From Verminephrobacter eiseniae EF01-2 (GTDB taxonomy: Bacteria > Pseudomonadota > Gammaproteobacteria > Burkholderiales > Burkholderiaceae_C), in NCBI RefSeq assembly GCF_000015565.1, contig NC_008786.1, positions 496,001 to 560,000 of the forward strand: a stretch of DNA of 64,000 nt. The letters run 5' to 3'. The notes under the pieces were generated by a model that was not told the DNA's origin, ran no database searches, and saw only the letters and a program-made list of their open reading frames with translations. Of this stretch, positions 1 through 8,531 are shown one piece after another. The position numbers and the translations under genes are program-made. The stretch's first letter is position 1; each line of letters starts with the position of its first letter.

Positions 1-889
1 GCGGTGCGCGCACTGGCAGGCAGCGCGGACGTGTTCATCGAAAACTTCCGCCCGGGCGTGGTGGCCAAATACGGGCTGGGCTATGCGGCGATTTGCGCCA
101 TCCGCCCCGACATCGTCTACTGCTCGATCTCCGGCTACGGGCAGGAGGGCGCCTGCCCGGTCGCGGCGCCTACGACCATGTGGTGCAGGCCCTCACCGGC
201 ATGATGATGCCGGGCGAATCGCCCGATGCAGCGCCGCTGAAAGCGGGTTTTCCGGTGATCGACGTGGCGGTGGGCATGTTGGGCGCGCTGGCCATCGTGG
301 CTGCGGTGCACCGGCGATCACGCGCAGGACTGGGCCAACATATCGACGCCTCGATGCTGCAAGCCTCGCTGATGCTGATGTACCCCCACGCCTCAGCTTA
401 TTTGAGCAGCAGCATCGGGCCGCAGCGCGTGAGCCATCGCGGCTACACCGGCAGCCCCACGGCCGATACCTGTCGCTGCACTGACGGCTGGCTGGCCACC
501 GCCGCCAACACCCCGGCGCAGTTTCGCCAACTCAGCGCCGTGCCGGGCCTGCAGGCGCTGTGCAGCAACGGCCAAGCCATCGCGACCTGGAGGCATTCCA
601 CGCCCCGGGCGGCGGCTTCGTCGTGGCGCGCGAGCTTCCGTATCTGCGCGGATGCTTCATCGAAGCCTTTGCCACGCGTTCGGCCGTCGAGATGGGGCAG
701 CAGCTCAACGCCGTCGGCGTGCCCGCCGCCCGCGTGCGCCGCTTGGGCGGATTTCTGGACGAGGCCCAGGGACAGCGCGGGCGCGCCCGCGCCAGGCCGG
801 GACAACCAGGCGCTGCTCGCGGCGCTCGCACGCCCGGTGCCTGCGACACCCTCTGCGGATCGGTGGGCGCTGGGCCGGTGAGCGGCTGA
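1..889 (+). pseudogene. Family III CoA-transferase (CaiB/BaiF-like), frameshifted remnant
   Basis: Three successive reading frames together spell one class III CoA-transferase, a family that moves CoA between carboxylic acids. The first frame (to about 155) has the motif SADVFIENFRPGV and ends in SGYGQEG. The second (about 160-540) carries GAYDHVVQALTGMM and the GLGQHIDASMLQASL block. The third (about 560-800) carries the C-terminal PAARVRRLGGFLDEA. At least two frameshifts break it, so it cannot make a full protein. The 5' end lies outside the window. Family assignment is solid; the substrate is unknown. Confidence 0.8.
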
Positions 890-1113
890 AGGGCGCGGGC
901 CGGTGAGTGACTGAAATCCCGATCCTCCGCTGGGCCGGTGGCCTGCGCGCTGCTTGCATTGCCAGCGTGCAGCCAGCATGGCCCGGACGCTCTTTCCGCC
1001 TTTGGGCCATGGCAGTCCCTGGCCGCGAAACGGGATCCAACAGGGTCCAACGGGACGCTTTTGCCCGGCCAGTGGTTGCCAACGCCTGCAGCGGGCACTG
1101 ACAATGGCTCCCC

Positions 1114-1620
1114 ATGTTCCACATCGTGCTCGTCGAACCCGAAATCCCGCCGAACACCGGCAATGTGATTCGCCTGGCGGCGAACACGGGTTGCACGCTG
1201 CACCTGATCGAGCCCCTGGGGTTTTCAATGGAAGACCGGCGAATGCGGCGCGCCGGGCTGGACTACCACGAATACGCCCGGGTGCTGTGCCACGCGGACT
1301 GGGCGGCCTTTTTACGCACTGCCCGGCCGGACGCCAGCCGCATGTTCGCGCTGACCACGCAGAGCTTGCAATGGGTGCATGCCACCTGTTTTCGGCCCGG
1401 CGACTGGTTCGTGTTCGGGGCTGAGACGCGGGGGCTTGCCGCCGCGTTGCGCGCGAGCTTTGCGCCCGCACAATGCCTGCGCCTGCCCATGATCGAAGGC
1501 CAGCGCAGCCTGAATCTGTCCAATGCGGTGGCGGTGACGGTATTCGAGGCCTGGCGCCAAAACGGCTTCGCCATGCCCTCTGGCCAGAGCGCCGTCGCCA
1601 TGCCGGGACTGCTGGAGTGA
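1114..1620 (+). CDS. trmL: tRNA (cytidine(34)-2'-O)-methyltransferase TrmL
   Basis: A SPOUT-class methyltransferase of 168 residues, close to the usual TrmL length. It 2'-O-methylates the wobble nucleotide of certain tRNA-Leu isoacceptors using SAM. The three family motifs are visible: NTGNVIRLAANTG near residues 14-27, FGAETRGL near 108-115, and the knotted C-terminal IEGQRSLNLSNAVAV near 127-141. It starts at the first ATG, 224 bp after the CoA-transferase remnant, and looks monocistronic. No anomalies. Confidence 0.93.
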   Translation: MFHIVLVEPEIPPNTGNVIRLAANTGCTLHLIEPLGFSMEDRRMRRAGLDYHEYARVLCHADWAAFLRTARPDASRMFALTTQSLQWVHATCFRPGDWFVFGAETRGLAAALRASFAPAQCLRLPMIEGQRSLNLSNAVAVTVFEAWRQNGFAMPSGQSAVAMPGLLE

Positions 1621-1703
1621 AGCGCGCCCCCGGCCCCGATGCGCCTGCCCCTCAAGAGGCAAGAGGGCGGCATCGTTGTGCGCCACTGTGCAGCACAGCG
1701 CGC

Positions 1704-2168
1704 TCAGGGCGCCGCGCCGTAGTTGCGCGTGATCGATTCGGCCACGCACACGGGCTTGCCACTGCCATCGCGCTCGACCGTCACGAGCCAGCGCATCTGC
1801 AGGCCGTCAGGTGCCAGCGGCTCGGTCGCCTGCAGTGTCAGGCGCGCACGCAGGCGGCTGCCCACCGGCACCGGCGCGGTAAAGCGCACACGGTTGAGTC
1901 CATAGTTCACGCCCATGCGTGCGCCCTCGATGCGCAGCCCGGTCTGGAAAAAGCGCGGCAGCAGCGACAGCGTGAGATACCCGTGCGCTATCGGAGCGCC
2001 AAACGGCCCGGCCTGCGCGCGCTCGGGGTCCACATGGATCCACTGGTGGTCGCCGGTGGCCTGGGCGAACAGGTTGATTTGTTCTTGCGTGATGGTGAGC
2101 CATTCGGTCACGGCGACCTCCTGGCCCACGCAAGCGCTGAGGTCGGAATAGGAGTGGAAGATTTTCAT
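1704..2168 (-). CDS. MaoC/NodN-type (R)-specific enoyl-CoA hydratase
   Basis: A 154-residue single hot-dog domain protein. The hydratase signature FAQATGDHQWIHVDPERA holds the Asp and His expected to be catalytic, followed by the GxPIAHGYLTLSLLP helix typical of the NodN-like MaoC branch. Such enzymes hydrate trans-2-enoyl-CoA, often in fatty acid or polyester metabolism; the substrate here is unknown. I start at the ATG giving MKIFHSYSDL, because an in-frame extension upstream has no family-like sequence. It stands alone, just downstream of the repetitive array. Confidence 0.88.
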   Translation of the reverse strand: MKIFHSYSDLSACVGQEVAVTEWLTITQEQINLFAQATGDHQWIHVDPERAQAGPFGAPIAHGYLTLSLLPRFFQTGLRIEGARMGVNYGLNRVRFTAPVPVGSRLRARLTLQATEPLAPDGLQMRWLVTVERDGSGKPVCVAESITRNYGAAP

Positions 2169-2479
2169 GGCTGCAATGTAGCGCCCTGCGCCGGCCAATC
2201 TTGTCCTGCGGGAGATAGGTGTTTTCCCTTGAAAGCCAGCGGCACAGCATGCTTGAGCCTGCCCACGCCGCAGCAATCGGTTGATCGGTTTGCCAGGTGC
2301 GCAACGCGCCCCGGCAGGGGCGCTGCCTGGCGGAGACGGAGAGTAAAAACCTCATATCGAAAAAAGGGTGTTTCCAATCCTGGCATATCAATGGCGTGGA
2401 TTTATCACACCGCCGCCATCCGGTACCCAATCAGTCTGCAAACGCCTGCCCCATATTCATCGCATCATTGGCACGAATG
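2169..2479 (-). other. Downstream edge of the A-B array: toxin-tail fossil, then nothing recognised
   Basis: Bases 2388-2479 repeat the sequence that follows every B gene. On the minus strand they read out of frame with the preceding B gene as DIRANDAMNMGQAFAD then a stop, then a GTACCGG...TGTGATAAATCC segment also found at 3877-4070 and 8337-8531. Homology to the other units stops near 2388, so this is the downstream end of the duplicated array. I see no gene in the remaining 2169-2387. Confidence 0.55.
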
Positions 2480-3199
2480 TCAGCTTGAATCGCCAGCACA
2501 GGCCGCGCAGCGACAAGGATCAACTCTTTCAAAGTGAGCTACGTAGCTCAGTGGCCCGGCGCCCCGGAGTCCGCCTTCGGTTTCCAGGACGATGTCTATA
2601 TCCGATGGAATGCTTGTGTCGGAATAGTCCAAAAGCAACCGTGCCAAGCGGATCAAGGCTTTGGGATGGCCGCCGATACAGGCGATATAGGGTTCGCGGA
2701 GATCCCGTCGCCCGTCCCACAAGCGCGGACAAGCAGTTTCTCCGGGCACGCCCGCGAGCGTGAATACTGGCAGTTCGGTCTGCGCATCACAGGTCAAAGA
2801 CCACGGATACCAAGGATAGCGCTTGAGTTTGCGTTTGGGGGTATAGGTGAAGGACTTGGGCTGATCGATCGAAGGTCTTGCCGCGGTTATTCGTATGCCT
2901 TTTCCGAAGCTGGTTAAGGGTTTTGTGCTGCATCTCCGGGATTCGTTTTCTGTCAAAGATTCAGTGCTGATCGGAAGGTAGGTCTGATGCTGTGTCCCAA
3001 TGGCGCAGGCCAGCAATGCGATCGCGATGCGCTGGAGGTCTTCCGTGCTGGAAGTAATGCAAATCCAATGAATGTCGAATGTGTCGTGGATGGCGCCTCC
3101 CATTTCAATGGTGCAGTTCAAACTGCCCATCGAATCAACCAGTTTGTTGGCATCGACCAAGGCCAGTTTTTTAAAGTCTATCCCCATCAACTGATTCAT
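2480..3199 (-). CDS. B-type array protein, pair 5 (candidate immunity protein)
   Basis: A 239-residue soluble protein with no signal peptide. It shares with all ten array members an N-terminal MN(K/Q)LMG...DANKLV block, the central SFTYTPKR.LKRYPWYPWSLTCD block and a C-terminal HPKALIRLARLLLDY stretch. B proteins also carry a GETACPRLWDGRRDLREPY segment. The start MNQ overlaps the upstream A gene as ATGA, with GGAG 8 nt before it. It is nearly identical to the B gene of pair 1. I do not recognise the family; the C-terminal pattern loosely recalls Imm32-like immunity proteins. The immunity role is inferred from its place downstream of a modular toxin-like gene. Confidence 0.72.
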   Translation of the reverse strand: MNQLMGIDFKKLALVDANKLVDSMGSLNCTIEMGGAIHDTFDIHWICITSSTEDLQRIAIALLACAIGTQHQTYLPISTESLTENESRRCSTKPLTSFGKGIRITAARPSIDQPKSFTYTPKRKLKRYPWYPWSLTCDAQTELPVFTLAGVPGETACPRLWDGRRDLREPYIACIGGHPKALIRLARLLLDYSDTSIPSDIDIVLETEGGLRGAGPLSYVAHFERVDPCRCAACAGDSS

Positions 3200-3876
3200 T
3201 TCATGCACTCCAACCGGTCTGCAATTCTTGTAAACCTGACTTCGTAACTGAATGATTTAACACCTCGAAAGCCGCCGTCGACTTCCAGATCGATTTGTTC
3301 GGGCGGGATGTCCGTGTTGGCATAGTCCAGGAGTAGCCGCGCCAGACGGACCAACGCTTTTGGATAACCACTGACAACGATGACATGAGGTTTTGGGATA
3401 TCTGCCAGGCCGCTCCACAGCATATTCGTATAGTATTCTCCTGGCGCGCAATCGAAGCCGAAGCATGGCAACTCAGTCCAATAATCACATGTCAAAGACC
3501 ATGGATACCAGGGGTAGCGTTTGAGATCTCGTTTCGGGGTGTAGGTGAAGGATTTTGGTTGATGGAATGGATCAAATTCTAAAGGTCTTGCCGAGCCTAT
3601 CTTTATGCCCTTTGTCGGACCCACGGCCGTAATCGGTAGATAGGTTTCACACTGCGTTCCGATGGCGCAGGCCAGCAACACGAGCGCGAGGCGTTGCAGG
3701 TCTTCTGCGTTGGATGCAATGCATATGCGGGAGATTTCATATTCACCCCCCGCCGATGCATAGCTGTGACACCCAATCTGAATGGAGCAGTTCAAACTAC
3801 CACCCAATGAATCCACCAGTTTATTGGCATCGACCGAAGCCAGTTTTCTGAGGTCTACCCCCATTAGCTTATTCAT
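3196..3876 (-). CDS. A-type array protein, pair 5 (candidate immunity protein)
   Basis: A 226-residue soluble protein starting MNKLMGVDLRKL. A-type members differ from B by CHSYASAGGEYEISRIC near residues 38-54, the DPFHQPKSFTYTPKR form of the core, and IPPEQIDLEVDGGFRG near the end. In pairs 1 and 5 the stop seen in pairs 2-4 (GACTGA) has become GACCGG. This adds six residues (RLECMK) and makes an ATGA overlap with the following B gene, suggesting translational coupling. It is almost identical to pair 1 A. The first methionine of the longer open frame lies in toxin-tail fossil, so MNKLMG is preferred. Confidence 0.72.
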   Translation of the reverse strand: MNKLMGVDLRKLASVDANKLVDSLGGSLNCSIQIGCHSYASAGGEYEISRICIASNAEDLQRLALVLLACAIGTQCETYLPITAVGPTKGIKIGSARPLEFDPFHQPKSFTYTPKRDLKRYPWYPWSLTCDYWTELPCFGFDCAPGEYYTNMLWSGLADIPKPHVIVVSGYPKALVRLARLLLDYANTDIPPEQIDLEVDGGFRGVKSFSYEVRFTRIADRLECMK

Positions 3877-4070
3877 TTCATGTTCTCCAATCAGTCTTTG
3901 AATGCCTGGCCTGCAAGCGCCAGTGGTGCTTTCCTCCGCATACACGCCACTTTTACCGCCTTTACACCCTGCGCCTGAACAATGGCGTGGATTTATCACA
4001 CCACCGCCACCCGGTACCCAATCAGTCTGCAAGCGCCTGCTCCATATTCATCGCCCCATTGGCACGAATG
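3877..4070 (-). pseudogene. Toxin C-terminal fossil between pairs 4 and 5
   Basis: Two toxin leftovers follow one another on the minus strand. First, right after the pair 4 B stop, the frame ADIRANGAMNMEQALAD ends in a stop. Then comes a GTACCGG...TGTGATAAATCC segment leading to codons for YAEESTT and, in a different frame, to GQAFKD plus stop. The YAEESTT block and the GQAFKD end match the intact transglutaminase-like protein at 9943-13233 near residues 997 and 1091, with the variable part between them deleted. The segment ends in the common stop/RBS/start seam before pair 5 A. Confidence 0.65.
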
Positions 4071-4781
4071 TCAGCTTGAATCGCCAACACAGGCAGGGCA
4101 GCGGCAAGGCTCGACTCTTTCAAAACGAGCTTCGTAGCTCAGTGGCCCGACGCCCTGGAGTCCGCGTTCGGTTTCCAGGACGATGTCTTCATCCGATGGA
4201 ATGTTCGCGTCGGAATAGTCCAAAAGCAAGCGTGCCAAGCGGATCAAGGCTTTGGGGTGGCCACCGATACAGACCATATAGGGTTCGCGGAGATCCCGTC
4301 GCCCGTCCCACAAGCGCGGACAAGCAGTTTCTCCGGGCATGCCCGCGAGCGTGAAAACTGGCAGTTCGGTCTGCGGATCACAGGTTTTGTACCAAGGAGA
4401 CCATGGGTAGCGCTTGAGTCTGCTTTTGGGGGTATAGGTGAAGGACTTGGGCTGATCGATCGAAGGCCTCACGGCGGTTATCCGTATGCCCTTTGCGAAG
4501 CTGTTTCCGGGGTTTGGGTTCCATTTGTAGGACCATTTCTCTGCCAAATCTCCCGTGTCAATTGGAAGATAGACCTGATGCTGTGTCCCAATGGCGCAAG
4601 CCAGTAATGTGATCGCGATGCGTTGGAGATCTTCTGCCTCGGAATAAATACGAATGCAACAGAAATTGTGGCTGTTACCGCGAACTTTGATGGCACAGTT
4701 CAAGCTACCGATCGAAGCAACCACTTGGTTGGCATCGGCCAAGGCCAGTTTTCTAAAGCTTATCCCCATCAGTTGATTCAT
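4071..4781 (-). CDS. B-type array protein, pair 4
   Basis: A 236-residue B-type member starting MNQLMGISFRKLALADANQVV. Its core is LKRYPWSPWYKTCD instead of YPWYPWSLTCD, a variant shared only with pair 2 B, to which it is almost identical. The start lies 14 nt after the pair 4 A stop and has GGAG in front. Intact; function unknown, immunity role inferred. Confidence 0.72.
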   Translation of the reverse strand: MNQLMGISFRKLALADANQVVASIGSLNCAIKVRGNSHNFCCIRIYSEAEDLQRIAITLLACAIGTQHQVYLPIDTGDLAEKWSYKWNPNPGNSFAKGIRITAVRPSIDQPKSFTYTPKSRLKRYPWSPWYKTCDPQTELPVFTLAGMPGETACPRLWDGRRDLREPYMVCIGGHPKALIRLARLLLDYSDANIPSDEDIVLETERGLQGVGPLSYEARFERVEPCRCPACVGDSS

Positions 4782-4795
4782 TTCATCTGCTCCAA

Positions 4796-5449
4796 TCAGT
4801 CTGCAATTCTTGTAAACCTGGCTTCGTAGCTGGCTGAGCTGACGCCTCGAAAGCCGCCGCCGATTTCCAGATCGATTTGTTCCGGCGGAATGTCCGTGCT
4901 GGCATAGTCCAGAAGCAGTCGCGCCAGACGCATGAATGCCTTGGGATAACCATAGATACAGACGAGATGAGGTTTGCGAAGATCCATTCGACCGTCGAAT
5001 ATATGCAAAGATTCTCCGGGAATGTCATCCAGATCGAAGCCTGGCAGTTCAGTCCAATGATCACATGTCAAAGACCATGGATACCAGGGGTAACGTTTGA
5101 GTTTGCGTTTCGGGGTGTAGGTGAAGGATTTCGGTTGATGGAATGGATCATATTCTGAAGGTCTTTCAGAGTCTATCTGTATACCTTTTGTTGGCCCTCC
5201 AGTGCCAATCGGAAGATAGGCTTCGGACTGCGTCCCGATGGCGCAGGCCAGCAACACGAGCGCGAGGCGTTGCAGGTCTTCTGCGTTGGAAGAAATGCAC
5301 ATGCGGGAGATTTCGTATTCACCCCCCACCGATGCATAGCTGTGGCATCCGAATTGAATGGTGCAACTCAAATTGCCCAATGAATCCACCAGTTTGTTGG
5401 CATCGACCGAAGCCAGTTTTCCAAGGTTTACCCCCATCAACTCATTCAT
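4796..5449 (-). CDS. A-type array protein, pair 4
   Basis: A 217-residue A-type member (MNELMGVNLGKLASVDANKL) ending FTRIAD. It has the family core FHQPKSFTYTPKRKLKRYP and the GYPKAFMRLARLLLDYASTDIPPEQ block, and is near-identical to pair 2 A. The seam before it reads TGA, a GGAG-like RBS, then ATGAAATGAAT. Intact. Confidence 0.72.
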   Translation of the reverse strand: MNELMGVNLGKLASVDANKLVDSLGNLSCTIQFGCHSYASVGGEYEISRMCISSNAEDLQRLALVLLACAIGTQSEAYLPIGTGGPTKGIQIDSERPSEYDPFHQPKSFTYTPKRKLKRYPWYPWSLTCDHWTELPGFDLDDIPGESLHIFDGRMDLRKPHLVCIYGYPKAFMRLARLLLDYASTDIPPEQIDLEIGGGFRGVSSASYEARFTRIAD

Positions 5450-5512
5450 TTCATGTTCTCCGATCAGTCTGCACGCGCCTGCCCCATATTCATTGCCCCA
5501 TTGGCACGAATG
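5450..5512 (-). pseudogene. Toxin-tail fossil between pairs 3 and 4
   Basis: A 63-base junction between a B gene and the next A gene. Read on the minus strand in the frame offset from the B gene it gives ADIRANGAMNMGQARAD then stop. The same tail occurs at 6895-6957 and, with small changes, at the other B-A boundaries. It aligns by eye with the last residues of the intact toxin-like protein (DIRIDVEVFAGQAFKD), sharing DIR, GQA and the final D. Confidence 0.55.
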
Positions 5513-6223
5513 TCAGCTTGAATCGCCAACACAGGCAGCGCAGCAGCAAGGATCAACTCTTTCAAAACGAGCTTCGTAGCTCAGTGGCCCGACGCCCCGG
5601 AGTCCACCGACGGTTTCCAAGACGATTTCTTCATCTGGTGGAGTATCCGTGTTGGCATAGTCCAAAAGCAACCGTGCCAAGCGGATCAAGGCTTTGGGAT
5701 GGCCGCCGATACAGACCATATGGGGTTCGCGGAGATCCCGTCGACCGTCCCACAAGCGCGGACAAGCAGTTTCTCCGGGCATGCCCGCAAGCGTGAAAAC
5801 TGGCAGTTCAGTCTGGACATCACATGTCACAGACCAAGGATGCCAGGGATATTGCTTGAGCCTTCGTTTTGGGGTATAGGTGAAGGACTTGGGCTGATCG
5901 ATCGAAGACCTTACGGCGGTTATCCGTATGCCCTTTGCGAAACTGTTTCCGGGTCTTGCGTCCCATTTGTAGGACCATTTCTCTGCCAAATCTCCCGTGT
6001 CAATCGGAAGATAGACCTGATGCTGTGTCCCAATGGCGCAAGCCAGTAGCATGATTGCGATGCGTTGGAAATTTTCTGCGTCGGAATAAGTACGGATGCA
6101 ACAGAAATTGTGGCTGGCACCCCAAATTAGAATGACGCAGTTCAGACCGCCGATCGAGCCAACCAATTTGTTAGCATCGATCAAGGCCATTTTTTTAAAT
6201 TCTATTCCCATCAACTGATTCAT
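5513..6223 (-). CDS. B-type array protein, pair 3
   Basis: A 236-residue B-type member starting MNQLMGIEFKKMALIDANKLVGSIGGLNC. The open frame continues far upstream, but only through the A gene in another frame, so MNQ with its GGAG seam is the start. Core: LKQYPWHPWSVTCDVQTELPVF. It is the most divergent B copy and the centre of the array's 1=5, 2=4 symmetry. Intact. Confidence 0.72.
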   Translation of the reverse strand: MNQLMGIEFKKMALIDANKLVGSIGGLNCVILIWGASHNFCCIRTYSDAENFQRIAIMLLACAIGTQHQVYLPIDTGDLAEKWSYKWDARPGNSFAKGIRITAVRSSIDQPKSFTYTPKRRLKQYPWHPWSVTCDVQTELPVFTLAGMPGETACPRLWDGRRDLREPHMVCIGGHPKALIRLARLLLDYANTDTPPDEEIVLETVGGLRGVGPLSYEARFERVDPCCCAACVGDSS

Positions 6224-6237
6224 TTCATGTACTCCAA

Positions 6238-6894
6238 TCAGCCTGCAATTCTTGTAAACCTGACCTCGTAGCTGGCTGCGCTGACGCCTCGAAAGCCACC
6301 GTCGACTTCCAGATCGATTTGTTCTGGTGGAATGTCCGTATTGGCATAGTCCAGAAGTAGTCGCGCCAGACGAATGAATGCTTTGGGATAACCATAGATG
6401 CAGATGATATGAGGTTTGCGAAGATCTTGTCGACCGTCCCAAAGGGTATGCAAGGATTCTCTGGGCACGTAACTCAAATCGAAACATGGTAGTTCAGCCA
6501 GACCATCACATGTCAAAGACCATGGATACCAGGGGTAACGTTTGAGTTCGCGTTTCGGGGTGTAGGTGAAGAATTTCGGTTGATGGAATGGATCATATTC
6601 TGAAGGTCTTGCAGAGCCTACCTGTATACCTTTTGTTGGCCCTCCAGTGTCAATCGGAAGATAGGTCGCTCGCTGCGTCCCGATGGCGCAGGCCAGCAAC
6701 ACGAGCGCGAGGCGCTGCTGGTTTTCTGCGTTGGAAGAAATGCATATGCGGGAGATTTCATATTCACCCCCCGCCGATGCATAGCTGTGGCATCCGAATT
6801 GAATGGCACAGTTCAAAATACCCAATGAATCCACCAGTTTGTTGGCATCGATCAAGGCCAGCTTTTTGAAGTCTACCCCCATTAGCTTATTCAT
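6238..6894 (-). CDS. A-type array protein, pair 3
   Basis: A 218-residue A-type member (MNKLMGVDFKKLALIDANKL...FTRIAG). It carries CHSYASAGGEYEISRIC, FHQPKFFTYTPKRELKRYP and IPPEQIDLEVDGGFRG. It precedes pair 3 B by 14 nt. Intact; cytoplasmic by the lack of signal or membrane segments. Confidence 0.72.
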   Translation of the reverse strand: MNKLMGVDFKKLALIDANKLVDSLGILNCAIQFGCHSYASAGGEYEISRICISSNAENQQRLALVLLACAIGTQRATYLPIDTGGPTKGIQVGSARPSEYDPFHQPKFFTYTPKRELKRYPWYPWSLTCDGLAELPCFDLSYVPRESLHTLWDGRQDLRKPHIICIYGYPKAFIRLARLLLDYANTDIPPEQIDLEVDGGFRGVSAASYEVRFTRIAG

Positions 6895-6957
6895 TTCATG
6901 TTCCCCAATCAGTCTGCACGCGCCTGCCCCATATTCATTGCCCCATTGGCACGAATG
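6895..6957 (-). pseudogene. Toxin-tail fossil between pairs 2 and 3
   Basis: A 63-base junction with the minus-strand tail ADIRANGAMNMGQARAD plus stop, followed by the common seam (GACTGATTGGGG, then ATGAAATG). It is the same as 5450-5512 apart from point differences. Confidence 0.55.
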
Positions 6958-7668
6958 TCAGCTTGAATCGCCAACACAGGCAGGGCAGCGGCAAGGCTCG
7001 ACTCTTTCAAAACGAACTTCGTAGCTCAGTGGCCCGACGCCCTGGATTCCGCGTTCGGTTTCCAGGACGATGTCTATATCCGATGGAATGTTTGTGTCGG
7101 AATAGTCCAAAAGCAACCGTGCCAAGCGGATCAAGGCTTTGGGATGGCCACCGATACAGACCATATAGGGTTCGCGGAGATCCCGTCGCCCGTCCCACAA
7201 GCGCGGGCAATCCGTTTCTCCGGGCATGCCCGCAAGCGTGAAAACTGGCAGTTCGGTCTGCGGATCACAGGTTTTGTACCAAGGAGACCATGGGTAGCGC
7301 TTGAGTCTGCGTTTGGGGGTATAGGTGAAGGACTTGGGCTGATCGATCGAAGGCCTCACGGTGGTTATCCGTATGCCCTTTGCGAAGCTGTTTCCGGGGT
7401 TTGGGTTCCATCTGTAGGACCATTTCTCTGCCAAATCTCCCGTGTCAATTGGAAGATAGACCTGATGCTGTGTCCCAATGGCGCAAGCCAGTAATGTGAT
7501 CGCGAGGCGTTGGAGATCTTCTGCCTCGGAATAAATACGAATGCAACAGAAATTGTGGCTGTTACCACGAACTTTGATGGCACAGTTCAAGCTACCGATC
7601 GAAGCAACCACTTGGTTGGCATCGGCCAAGGCCAGTTTTCTAAAGCTTATCCCCATCAGTTGATTCAT
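6958..7668 (-). CDS. B-type array protein, pair 2
   Basis: A 236-residue B-type member, MNQLMGISFRKLALADANQVV, differing from pair 4 B at only a few residues. Core: LKRYPWSPWYKTCDPQTELPVF. C-terminal cysteine cluster CRCPACVGDSS. The start is set by GGAG 8 nt upstream within the common seam. Function inferred as immunity. Confidence 0.72.
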   Translation of the reverse strand: MNQLMGISFRKLALADANQVVASIGSLNCAIKVRGNSHNFCCIRIYSEAEDLQRLAITLLACAIGTQHQVYLPIDTGDLAEKWSYRWNPNPGNSFAKGIRITTVRPSIDQPKSFTYTPKRRLKRYPWSPWYKTCDPQTELPVFTLAGMPGETDCPRLWDGRRDLREPYMVCIGGHPKALIRLARLLLDYSDTNIPSDIDIVLETERGIQGVGPLSYEVRFERVEPCRCPACVGDSS

Positions 7669-7682
7669 TTCATCTGCTCCAA

Positions 7683-8336
7683 TCAGTCTGCAATTCTTGT
7701 AAACCTGGCTTCGTAGCTGGCTGCGCTGACGCATCGAAAGCCGCCGCCGATTTCCAGATCGATTTGTTCCGGCGGAATGTCCGTGCTGGCATAGTCCAGA
7801 AGCAGTCGCGCCAGACGCATGAATGCCTTGGGATAACCATAGATACAGACGAGATGAGGTTTGCGAAGATCCATTCGACCGTCGAATATATGCAAAGATT
7901 CTCCGGGAATGTCATCCAGATCGAAACCTGGCAGTTCAGTCCAATGATCACATGTCAAAGACCATGGATACCAGGGGTAACGTTTGAGTTCACGTTTCGG
8001 GGTGTAGGTGAAGGATTTCGGTTGATGGAATGGATTATATTCTGAAGGTCTTTCAGAGTCTATCTGTATACCTTTTGTTGGCCCTCCAGTGCCAATCGGA
8101 AGATAGGCTTCGGACTGCGTCCCGATGGCGCAGGCCAGCAACACGAGCGCGAGGCGTTGCAGGTTTTCTGCGTTGGAAGAAATGCATATGCGGGAGATTT
8201 CATATTCACCCCCCGCCGATGCATAGCTGTGGCATCCGAATTGAATGGTGCAGTTCAAACTACCCAATGAATCCACCAGTTTGTTGGCATCGATCAAGGC
8301 CAGTTTTTTGAAGTCTACCCCCATTAGCTTATTCAT
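7683..8336 (-). CDS. A-type array protein, pair 2
   Basis: A 217-residue A-type member (MNKLMGVDFKKLALIDANKLVDSLGSLNC). An upstream in-frame methionine belongs to the toxin-tail fossil (YAEESTTG), so the MNKLMG start is used. Near-identical to pair 4 A. It ends FTRIAD, 14 nt before pair 2 B. Confidence 0.72.
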   Translation of the reverse strand: MNKLMGVDFKKLALIDANKLVDSLGSLNCTIQFGCHSYASAGGEYEISRICISSNAENLQRLALVLLACAIGTQSEAYLPIGTGGPTKGIQIDSERPSEYNPFHQPKSFTYTPKRELKRYPWYPWSLTCDHWTELPGFDLDDIPGESLHIFDGRMDLRKPHLVCIYGYPKAFMRLARLLLDYASTDIPPEQIDLEIGGGFRCVSAASYEARFTRIAD

Positions 8337-8531
8337 TTCATGTCCTCCAATCAGTCTTTGAATGCCTGGCCTGCAAACACCAGTGGTGCTTTCCTCCGCA
8401 TACACGCCACTTCTATCACCTTTACCACCCAGCGCCTGAACAATGGCGTGGATTTATCACACCACCGCCATCCGGTACCCAATCAGTCTGCAAGCGCCTG
8501 CCCCATATTCATCGCATCATTGGCACGAATG
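8337..8531 (-). pseudogene. Toxin C-terminal fossil between pairs 1 and 2
   Basis: Same arrangement as 3877-4070: the tail ADIRANDAMNMGQALAD plus stop after the pair 1 B gene, then a segment with codons for YAEESTTG in one frame and VFAGQAFKD plus stop in another, then the common seam. The last bases match the 3' end of the intact toxin-like gene almost exactly. A displaced toxin end with its variable middle lost. Confidence 0.65.
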
